Shown piece by piece: positions 1 to 12,300 of a stretch of DNA of 64,000 nt. Position numbers and translations under genes: made by a program. The notes below the pieces were generated by a model that made no database searches, was not told the DNA's origin, and saw only the letters and a program-made list of their open reading frames with translations. Within the stretch, counting starts at the first letter, position 1, and the number at the start of each line of letters is the position of its first letter. The stretch covers positions 27,770,166 to 27,834,165 of the forward strand of contig CAIIXF020000011.1 in NCBI GenBank assembly GCA_903813345.2, read 5' to 3'. Source of the stretch: Owenia fusiformis. Taxonomy: Eukaryota > Annelida > Polychaeta > Sabellida > Oweniidae.

Positions 1-307
1 CTAGGATGAATCAACCTTACTCTTTAAAAATACTGGTGACTCAATGAAGGTAAAATTTCAAATGATGCAATTGGCCTATGGACGTTACATAACTATGCAC
101 GCACACTGTATTTTCACACCATGAAATACAGCGTCTGCAATTACATTCTTGACGTCACTGTATTATACACTTTGACATCTGAGTAATCAAAATTGGCACC
201 TCATGAAATACAGATTTCTTATAACATAATATCTACTTTACTATACTTGACTGGAATCATTTAATAATATATCTTCTAGTAACTCTGTGTTCTTGTGTAT
301 ATCTCAC

Positions 308-391
308 CTCTAACTCTCGCATTATTTCATCCATGAAATCTGTTGAGTTATTTTTGTATGCTACAGCGGCCTTAATTGCATCCCGGAAACA
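308..391 (-). CDS. RABL2: RABL2 exon 7 (last one in window)
   Basis: 28 codons in phase 0, encoding a C-terminal helix with the motif STDFMDEIMRELE, matching the RABL2 tail (family: DFMDEIFQELE). Acceptor AG lies at 392-393 and donor GT at 306-307 (minus strand). One or more terminal exons must lie before base 1. Confidence 0.93.
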
Positions 392-3300
392 CTGAAAGTA
401 AGAAGATAAGGTAATTTTAATGAAGGCAGATCACACATGCATCACTGTAGTAACACTGAATATGTTACATGCATCACCACAGTAAATGGCTTTTATCATG
501 ATTTCACCATTAGTATTTCAGCAGTTTTAAATAATGATATAACAAGGCATTAACATAAAATGCTACTACAAATGGTAACTTTACACAAATGTAACAAAAA
601 ATGTAACAAATGTTACAGAAATTGAACTCAAACTGCTGATCTCCAAACGCCAGTCACAAAATAGGGGCTGTAACAATATGTCAACAATTTTGGTGATGAC
701 ATAATAATGATACAGTTGCATTGTCAATTAAAGTGTATTCTGAATCCCACAAGTAAGGCACTATATCTTCAAGTATTACAGATTATATCAAAGAAGTTAA
801 TGATTCTAAGATCTTAATAATCTCAACAGAAGCTTTTATGGAAGTTTCAATGTAAAATGAACAATTGTTACTTCAAAGTAATAGAATGCAACAATGTGAC
901 TATCTGATGACATATTCTTGGAGAATAGAATCATTTCTAGTTTTATTAATAATCTTTGTGAGATTATGAGAACCCTATCTCTTGTTTCTCATGTCAGTGT
1001 ACTTACAATACTAAGAGAAATCATTATTAACCAAAGGTGTAATTTACCATAAATCGTCAAGGATTATATATTTCAAATACATCAAAAAGAGCTTTTCCAG
1101 TAAATTAGATCTCAAGCTTATTCTCTCTGAGTCTCTTAACGAGTATTGAATAAGCATTATATAGGAATAGATCTTGCGTGTGTTAATAAAAAAAGTCATT
1201 TAATCATGTATTTTTTTCATCAAGTTCTTACTCAAAAAGCTCCTTAAAGTGTTGTACTTTACTACTTTAGATTGTACTACTAATGCTTAATACTAATGGG
1301 CCGTATATGTCACGCAGATCTGCTGAAAAACTGGTCATTAAATTATCTAAACATTAATCAAATCTTACGGATATTATATATTGATAAAAAGATTAATCAT
1401 AACTAGAACAGGAAGGATAATAAGGGAAAACTTTTATACCATAATTCTGGAAATGAATTATGGGATATGCTGATTTGTGATTGGCTGAAAGTAGTCACAT
1501 GGTTTCTTTACATAATGAATGATTGATACTTATAAACATCATTTTAATAATATGACAACATACTTGATATTCAAAGTCATCAAAGTTGTGATTAAATGAA
1601 AGGTTTAGAAAAGCAGTTTCAAGTCAGGCCCGTAGCCAGGATTTGCCACTTTTTGAAAAATTTCAGGGGGGTTCACTTGCGACAATTTTGGTTTAAAAAT
1701 GGCCAAATCACTTAAAAAGTGCTCAGAATGGTGAAAAACCGCATTATTTAGAACGATTTTTTGTCAATGGGAGTTTGCTCAAACCCATCAACCCCCCCCC
1801 CTGCCTACGGGCCTGCAAGTACATGTAGTTTATTGGAAGTATAATACCATTGGAAGCAGTCTCGGTTTCAATTGAGTCTCAGTTTTCAATGTAGTAAAGT
1901 AAACCATACAGTTACAATAAAGAAAAAGAAACATACTCACTTTTGACTATGCAAAACTTTACCTTGATGATAAACAAATCTTCATTTTTGACTGCATTAA
2001 TACTATACACACTTTGACTTCATAACTTCATGACTTCTTTGGCTAAATCATTACTTACTTTGACTACATTAAACTCACGTTCACTACACCAAACTCACTT
2101 TGACTACAGAAAACCTCTCTTCGAATTCATCAATACTCATTTTAACAACACAAAAACTCACCGTGACAACAAAACTCACTCCAACTACATCAATACTCAC
2201 TTTGACTACATTGGTTCCATCACTAGCTGATACAAAGTAGAATGGCATGTTGTGCTTCTTTGGAAAACCGAAGGCCTTTTTTGTTATACTATAATCCACT
2301 AAAAAATAAAAATGTATATATTTACAAATTCATATGCTATTAGAAAGATAATCCTAAGATACATTTTTAAAGTCCAGTCTAAAACAGGATTTAATGCTTT
2401 CTCATAGGATTTTCCTATTGTTCAAATGTACAGAGTATTGTCTTAGAAATACATAATATAACTAGAAAAATATATAATCAATTAATGATTTAGACGCAAC
2501 AGATTTGATCTATCTCTCTCTGCATCTTATCATTCATTCTAATGCCCCCCCCCCCATTCACCAAGGCTCAACTTTCCCTCCACCGTACCCGCTCTCTATC
2601 CCCAAATATCCCACATACTACATGTAATTATCTCTACATACCATCTATCTTGTTACCAGCACAAAGACAGGGGATTTCAGGTCTATATTGTCGTAATTCT
2701 TTAAACCAATTTGGTAAATTTTTGTATGTGATTTTCCTAGTTGTGTCGAAGACCTGAAATGCAAAAATTGATGCACTGTTTATGATTCAATGTAATTTTT
2801 CAATAAATTTACAGGCACGTCCTCCAATCATAAAATGAGATATAAAAAAATCCTTGCTACTGGGACAAGTTGGGTGTTCAGTCACATTGAGAAGTGTTCA
2901 CATTTTCACATGTAGAAGTATTCACATTGAGAGGTCATGTTCACGATGAAAACTTCTGATGACCCGTAGGTCAATACTGGTCCTAAAAAGTTGAGGTATT
3001 GATGTATTGTTATTAGGGGTCCACATGTTTGTACATGTGTTTGCAAATCAGACGTGATTACCCGCTGAATTTAAGCATATCACTAAGCGGAGGAAAAGAA
3101 ACTAACAAGGATTCCCTCAGTAACGGCGAGTGAAGTGGAAATGCAAATCAAACAATATCCACGTAAGAAACTTAACTCATGGGAAATCATGGATAGCACC
3201 AGAATGAATGAAACAAACAACAGGCTAGTATTTTACGATGACCTGGTATGCCATTATGGTAAGCCACTTCCACTTTCTTCTTCCTCTTCTCAGCAGCAAT

Positions 3301-6300
3301 AGACAAGAGAGTGCATACAAGACATTAACATGCAAAATTTCACCACCTGCTATTTGTTACAGGTGTCAAAGACCACTGCCAAACACCATCCACCAAAGTT
3401 TGGAGACAATAACAATATGCCAACATTAGTGGAAGTGACATAATAATGTATTCTATTATGAGGAAATACTTTGTAAGGTTCAAGTCAATGACACACTCAG
3501 GCAAGGTTTTATTGTAAATCAATGGTTTATGGGGTATTGTTATTTCAGAGGATGTCCCTTGTGACAATGTGACATATTCATATTATTGTTTACTATGAGG
3601 GCAATAATTAAAGGGTCCTTAACAGGTCTTATATTATTTCAATATAATACAATTACAGACATATCTATTTTTGAAGGTGTCAGTATTCAAGTAAACAGAG
3701 AGAATCATTATACTGTATTACAGAAAATACATTCCAAATAGAAAGGTTGCCCCATTGATCTTCACTCAATGAAGATTGGGAATCTGAATAAAAACAAATG
3801 AAATGTTTTTCCGACAAAATAAGATGAATACCTTCCAAGTAATGTAATAAAACACTGTTATTGATGTTTCATTTTCTGATTTAAAAAAATACAACAACAA
3901 TAAAAGGTTAATCAAAAAAGGCTATGGGTGAGAGAGTTGAGAATTTCAAACATTACTGTTGTAAAAATAAAACAAGGATTAGTCAATATTACTTTATGAG
4001 ATCCATTCAGACTAACTCTTATCCCTTTTGACTTTTGTTTAATCCCTAGATTATTTGCTAAAATATCAATTCAGTTATAAATTCTTCAATGTGAAGGTTA
4101 CGAATGTAACATTTCAATTTCCAAAAGCAGTGTGAAAATTAGGGCAGCTTTTGGAGCCGACTGTTAGCAGTTAAACCTATTATTGTTGCAAGTACATATG
4201 TCACGATTTTCTTGTAGTACAGGATACAGGTTTTCATTTTCTTTACTGTAATTCATAGACTGAGATCTAATGCACTTCGCCTACCTTAACAAAGCAACCA
4301 CACACATCTAGCAATATCTAACAAAGTCACAAGTGGGAAACCTACAAAATGTCTAATTTAAAGACTATCATTTACGAAGCCACAGCTCTAACAAATCTCA
4401 AAGATGTAATTATAGACATAGGAAAACTACCTCATTACAATGATTACACAGCAGTAATCTGAGAATCAACTTCATTGAAGCATCCTTTGCATTGGGGACA
4501 AACATTTTGATTGATTATAACATAAAAAGAAGCATACCATGTATATTTAGTGCTATATTGTTTGATGGACAACCACCATCATAGTAAATCTTGGACACCT
4601 AACAATGGTATGAGACATCGGGTTTAATCTCTTTGTTAAGAAGCATTTTGACAAAAAGCTTCATAATGAAAGGTTTTTGAGCTCAGTGATCTCCCCAGTA
4701 TTTTTTCTCAGGTGGGTGCAAAATTCTCATTTTTACAATTTAGACCAAAATTGGTCAAATTATGCCACCTTTTCATGATTTTCTCATTTCTAAATGGGTG
4801 CAAATGGATTTTCAGGTGGGTGCAAGCCTAATTTCCAAAATCTCAGGTGGGTGCTGCGCCCACTTGCTTTAATGCTGGGGAGATCACTGGACCTGTTACA
4901 AAAGTACAAAATCCAGTTATTAAGCTTTTTTCCAAAATACATCCTAACAAAACAATTTAACCATGCTGTAAAACAGGTACCAATAAGAATTCTTTGAATG
5001 TACAGTCAAGAAATGGTACAGTATACGAACACCTTTCTCAGCTAAAGTGAATACTATGAATATATGAATACTTTTTGGATCAATTTTTATCAGGTAATAA
5101 ACGATGTCTGTAAAATTCATTGTTGGAGTGCTTTTCCATGAATGTTTTCCAAGCTTGGTTCAATGTTCTCCTAACATTAAACTATGAAATGACCAACATA
5201 TCATCATGATTTTTCATTTTCAAAACTGGGTACAAATAGATTTTCAACTGGGTGCAAATAGCTTTTAATCTTCTCAAATGGGTAGAGTAAAGTTGCCTTC
5301 ATGCTGGGGAGATCACTTATGTATAGAAATAAGCGGTTTTAATATTCTGTCATGATATAACATGCTTCATGTCTATGGTTAGAATAACAAGCTGTTAATA
5401 AGGTGTCATTATTGCATATTGCATTTAATGAAATGTAATCTCTGATAGGATTCTTGTATGAGTACCTGTGTAACAAACTGTACCTCTTAATTTGGTGACC
5501 ATCTTAATTTGGCGGATCCTCCAAATTGTTGAAGTCTGGCAAATTCCCAGCAAATCCACCAAAATAAGTTGCACCAAATTAAGTAGAAATACAGTAGTCC
5601 ACTCTTGATTTCTTTATGCAAGAAACACTCCCGACAAGAGATATAAAATCAAATGTACATGAAAGTCAACATATGCCCGCCCTACATTAATACATTACAC
5701 TGAAGAAAGTTGCATTCAATATTCTTATTTTTCTCAAGACTTGTTCATTTCACAGAAAGGTCCTTATATCAAGTGTATAATGCATTTGCTAGATCTTCAT
5801 GATTAATGATCAATTGGTTAGGAATGTTTGTCCAATGTCTTGTTCATATAGTTTCAATAAAATACTATGTGATCTATGAGAGTTTTACTTAATAACATTC
5901 TGCGCTGTGCAAATCAATGGTAAAAATGAGAACCTCTATGTCCTATCTAAGCAATCAACAATAACAAAATTTAAACATTATATGTCCACAATCTTGAAAC
6001 AAACGTATGATATTCTATTTTAATCCCATCCTTAAAATAGGCTTTAACAAATTTCTTCCAATCCTTGAATACAGAGCATCCAAAGTAAAAGATGATGCTT
6101 ATGTACAGTAAAACCTGTTCATAGTGAACACTGATGGACCCATAAAAAAGTGTTCACTGTAAGTAGTTGTTCACTATAGAGGGAGGAGGGTTCTATAGGA
6201 GACAATTGTCTAAGTGTCTTAAACTAAAGTGGTGTTCACTAAACATAGGTGTTCACTAGAGAGAGGTGTTCACTTAGAGGGGTTTTACTGTACTTATTAA

Positions 6301-9300
6301 TATACGAAGGCTCTCACTCTTATACAGGGGCATCCTGAATACAGTGACACTTACTAGAGGGGTGCTTGCAAATACACGAGGGCACTAACTAATTTACAGG
6401 AGTACTAATTTATACAGATGGGTGGTACTAACTAATAAATAGAGGCACTTACTAATATACAGGCATGAGCTTGGTGATAATATGATGGATGCATACTGCT
6501 AAATCTTTCTTGTCCAGCAGTGTCCCAGAAATCTAAAAAATTAAAGAGAAAATATGTATGTATGATTTGTATTTCTGAGTATTCTTTAAGTATGAAATAT
6601 CTCTCGCCACTAATTTTACAAAATTAACAAGACACACAGTGATAAATATCGCACTTTGAAGAGCAACCTGGCCACCATGCAATTTACCCAGCATGGCCAA
6701 AACCTAATCAGACCTTGGCACTAGTCTGCTCTTGCATCTGTTAACATTTCAAGTTGACAAGGTTAGCGGTTTTCCTGCAATTTTGATGACAAGAATTTAT
6801 TTGTAGTCTTGAACTTTGGGAAAATTTAGATAACATTGTTTGTGACCTAATTTGATGACCTTCGACCTTGAAAATTTCACTTTTTCAGACCTCAGTAGGT
6901 GTTTTGTAATTAAGCTGACCTAAATTTAAATCCAAAATATCAATTTAGAAAATCAAATTTTTGACCTTTTCAAGGTCACTGAAGGTCAACGAAAGGTCAA
7001 ATCTGAAATCTAAGGTCAGATTTGAACTTCTGAGAACTTGTAGATGTTTTTAAAAAAAAAATTTGGTCAATTTGGAGCAAGTTGAAAAATTCAAAATGGC
7101 CACCAAATTGAAAAATTCAAAATGGCCACCATGTAATTCAGCCAGTATGCCCAAAACCTAATCAGATCTTGGCAATAGTCTGCTCTTGCATCTGTAAAAA
7201 TTTCAAGTTGAACGGATAAGTGGTTTTCTTGGAATTTTGATGACAAGATTTGTTGAAAAATTCAAAATGGCCACCACGTAGTTTACCCAGCATGCCCTAA
7301 ACCTAATCAGATCTTGGCACTAGTCTGCTATTGCATGTGTAAAAACTTCAAGTTGAACAGGTTAGCGGTTTTCTTGGAATTTTGATGACAAGAATTGATT
7401 TGTAGTCTCAAACTTTGAGAAACTTGGATAACATCATTTGTGACCTAGTTTAATGACCTTGACCTTCGACCTTGAAAATTTAACTTTTTCAGACCTCAGT
7501 AGGTGTTTTGTAATTAAGCTAACCTAAATTTAAATCCAAAATATCAATTTAGAAAATCAACTTTTTTGACCTTTTCAAGGTCACTGAAGGTGAATGGAAG
7601 GTCAAATCTAAAATCTAAGGTCAGATTCGAACTTCTGAGAACTTGTAGATGTTTTTTAAAAAAAAATTGGGTCAATTTGGAGCAAGTTGAAAAATTCAAA
7701 ATGGCCGCCAAATTGAAAAATTCAAAATGGCCACCATGTAATTCAGCCAGCATACCCAAAACCTAATCAGATCTTGGCAATAGTCTGCTCTTGCATCTGT
7801 AAAAATTTCAAGTTGAACGGATAAGTGGTTTTCCTGGAATTTTGATGACAAGATTTGTTGAAAAATTCAAAATGGCCGCCACGTAGTTTACCCAGCATGC
7901 CCTTAACCTAATCAGATCTTGGTACTAGTCTGCTCTTGCATCTGTAAAAATTTCAATTTGAACAGGTAAGCAGTTATCCTGGAAATTTGATGACAAGATT
8001 TGGTTTATGTCCCGCCCGCCCGCACGCCCGCCCGCCCGCCCGCCCGCCCAACAGCACAAGACGACAACAATATAGCACTTTTTCAAAGTGCGATAATAAT
8101 AATTTTTATGTAAGAGCCAAAAATTTCAATAATTTCTAGACAAGGAAAAGAACAAACATGTAAATTGAATTTAAAACAATTTTTAGTGAGTCTAATTGTT
8201 TATATTGTACCAGAGGTTATAGATATGGAACTCTTCACTTACCTACTGCAATATTTTCATTGCTTACTTTGGTCTTGTATCTAAACAGTGTCAAAGCAAA
8301 TGTGGACAGCTGTTGAGGTTGGCTGGATCATAGTTAAGGATCAAACAAAAGGATCAAAGATCAACCTCATGATCGAATGGCATATGGATCAAATGTCATA
8401 TTATGGTCCAACAAGAAAGTAAGAGCTTTTGAGCCCACTGCAATGGCAACATTTTGACAATTCATTAGATCAAAGAACAATCATGGGATCAATGGAAAAA
8501 TAGATTATTAATGTGACAAACGTCAAACTGTGACCACCAAGTGTAACAAAATTTAGCTAAGGAACTGAATGCTGACACTGAATGTTGACAACAAATTCTG
8601 GTTACAATAAACTGGCTATGTCATTATTATGTTGTCCTTTGTTGACTTTAATGCCTTAAACAATATGCGTCTCACATCTACACGTCATCTGCTACAAGCT
8701 ACAACTCAGAGAGCTGATACTTTATCTACAAGTATCTTATTGGCATCCCCAGATTTCATCTTAATATGATACCTCCAGTAATTGAGATGTGATAATAATG
8801 TTAATTACTTCTCCAGGCATTATCAGCTTACTTTTCAAGATATGAGCAGGTTTGGCTTAAGGTCACCAAAAGCTTCTCATATATATAACAGCATTAACAT
8901 GCAAAATGTCAACACATCTACCTGCCATTTGTTACAAACATCTTACACAAAAATGTCTGTCACCACTTCTGGAGGTGACATAAAAATGGGCAAGCAATTG
9001 GCGACAACTGAATCTACTTGGATCTATAGTATCTATATGTACTAGTATCTGAGATTAGAGGCAGTTAAGTTAGAAGCTTTTATGAGTTACCCATAACAAT
9101 TAATGTACTGTAGTATGTATGTGTATTAACTAACAGTGCTTTATTTTACAATTACCACATTTTGTATTGATACCTGACTGAGATAATCGAAACATAAAAC
9201 AGACTTCAAAGATTGCTAGTAACAAGTTATTTGAGTTCTAAGTTATAAAAAATGTGAAGCTGTAAATCAGTAAAATTCCATTCATAACAATATAGATACC

Positions 9301-12300
9301 TATCTCAACTCGTTTTTAACATTTTGAGCATCATTTCGAAAAAATACCTTTTGTATCACAGAGCTGTACTCTATATCAGATTCAAACATGACCGTGCTCT
9401 ATTCGAATTTCTCAACCAATCACAATGCAGCATAGCCAATATAGAACGTTCTCTAATTCTCCATAGATGCACGACCATGCTCTATTCAATCTGCAATTTG
9501 CATTGTTTTGAGTGACGTCACATCTCAGCTGCACATCTGGGGCTCTGTCCGGGGATAGCTGTTCTTTTTTACTCCCTCCGTAACTACTGTAACTATTTAA
9601 CTATGGCTGACTTCCTTGTTTTGTATAAAATCTAAAACGGGGAGTAAAATAGAACAGCCCAAACAAATTCTAAAATTTTTCCGGCCGACTTCAGAATCTT
9701 GACAGCATGCGTATTCTTCCTTCATGCCCGTTCCACAGACTACACAGCTTTTACTAATTTTTATGTTTGAATCGGAATAAATAATGATAGGCCATTCAAT
9801 ATGGTGAAATTCAGCCTATCATTATTTATTCCTTAAATGTCAGATTAGTACTTCTGCCAGGACAGGTCAGAACTTATGTCATGTGAGGTCAGTACTAATG
9901 CCAACATTATTTTTTCAAAGGATACTATCCATCCATTAAGAATCTCTCCACCAATCTGGAAAAACAGAAACGTTCATTATAATTAACATCACAGGAAATA
10001 TATTCTACACTCCCTTCTATTAGTCCTTTTCTAGAAACATATTACTTGTAAAATGATAAGATTGACCAATGAAACATTACATTTAAGTTCCTGTTTTTGC
10101 GCGCTTTGACATCCTCAGTGAAGATTGGTATGAGTTATTTTTGTATATTGTACACCGTACTGACTAATATGTCATTGTGATTACACCAAAGAGTCAATAA
10201 AAGATGTATAAATGTACATGAGGCCATTCAAACAAGGAAAGGGGATGATGATGATTTGCAAGCAATTGGGTACAGAATCCATATTTACACTTTGATGTCA
10301 CCATCATCACATGCTTCTTAAAATACATATTTTTTGGGCATAATATTTTCTGTATTTCATCTTGAATCACTGGATATTCCCTAGTATAATATTCTTATTA
10401 ATGTCCTGCAAGGGCATATAGAGAGAAATGGTAGCGAGAAAAGAGAGAAAAAGTAGGGTGCACATTTAAATAATGTTAGTCTTTTTCATTATTTTTATGC
10501 ATATTGTTATACATTTCCAGATCAAATTTCCTCATGATTAACAATATAATTTAGGGGATTTAAACAAGAAAATCTTCTCATAAAATAACTAATCAGATAT
10601 AATGCCAAGTATTGGAAAGGTAGAAACTGTACTTTGATTAGTCTGTGTTTGAATTCACACACTTGAATGAATTATTAATGGATAAATGTCTCAATATTCT
10701 TAATGTAAGGATTGAATAATTCTATGATAGAAAAAATATGCTATAGAGCTGATCTATAGTAAAACATTTCGTGAATGTTCATTTTATTGTCCTCCAACAT
10801 GATCAAAGAGATATAATCTACAAGGATCCCTCATACATAAGTCATTTCAAAAAACTGAAAAATTGCATTGTTGAAAATGCTTGCACCCTATCAAGGATAA
10901 AATTTCCCAAAGTTTCTATCATAAAAGGATCTTGCATTCGATTGAGAGAAAATATGTACCTCATTCATTATATTAATTACAAATGTACATGTATATAGTG
11001 ACTATTTGATATCTATTTAATACTTACTTAACTTGGCATATTTGTTTTGCAAAACTTGGTCAGATCTCGAAATATGATACACAATTATAAAAAAAAGATA
11101 CAGATTCTTCATCTGTCATGGATTAGGCTAGAGGGACCATGTCCAGGGGATGGCCATAACATATAACCTTTTCATGATATATATTTTATATTTTTCAGAT
11201 AGACCTGACAGATCATAAATTATTTTCATCATTTGGGATGATACAGAACAATTTTAGTCATAGTATCACAAACATTTGAGGAACTGTTGGAAATCCAAAA
11301 ATTGCATGCTTCCTTGATGATAGTAAACAGGGTTCTCACTAGGCTTTTAGACTCTGGAGTCTAATATCTTTAGACCCTCTTGCTCCAGAGTCTAATAGCT
11401 TTTTCAGAGTCTAAATTGTTTTTTTCCGAGTTTTACATTTTTGTCATATTATTTGTGGTAAAACTTTTGAGAATTCCTATAGTTTGTTTTAAGTTGCTAT
11501 AGCTAGCCTTTTAACAACAAATTTTAGATGTTCTCTGAGGGAAATAAAAAATATGACATAAGTGTAATGTTTATTAGGAGACATAGGGCTATTTATTGAC
11601 ATAGCAACAATATAACCGAACCTAGATCTTCATGTTAATTGAAGCATCAATAGATTGTTTTGGAAGTGAATTCATACAATTCTCTAATAATTTTAGTAGA
11701 AGTAAAGACATCAATAGACGCATTTTTCAATGATTCCAGGCTCAATCTTTGATAATTGAGTCAGCTCTAAAGAATACATAATCTAGGGGCTTGAAAGCCA
11801 ATGTCTAGAACAACAAGGATATGGTCAAGTTTTTGCATCTATCATACCGGTATATGCATCGACTGGGACTAAAGAATCGCACATGAAACTGAAACACTCA
11901 GAAATCAATTCCTTAGTAGCACCATGGGTCTAATTGAAAGCCCATGGTAGCACTGTGTAGTGTGTAGCTGCTTCCCAGCTTTGATGTACATGTAAGTCAA
12001 AACTCTAATAGTCTAACTCATTTATCGTCCATCATGTAAAAACTTTTACGATACATCTTGATCAATTTCTATTTGAAATAGCTTGAAACCGCTGCTTACT
12101 ATACCAAAAGAATGGATATTACCACACAATTAACTCCCCCCCCCCTTTGTTGCACTGACTGTTCGCCTAGTGTTACAAACACATTTGGTGACTCACACAA
12201 GTGAAGGAAGTGCACAACAGTTACACATTGAGAGAAGAAATTCAGAATATGAAAGCTACCTTTCAATATATATTTAACAAAAATGAATAAAGACATTGTT

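Noticed and set aside
3046-3140. Working rRNA gene
   Set aside because: Only about 95 bp of 28S with no 5.8S, ITS or downstream 28S sequence.
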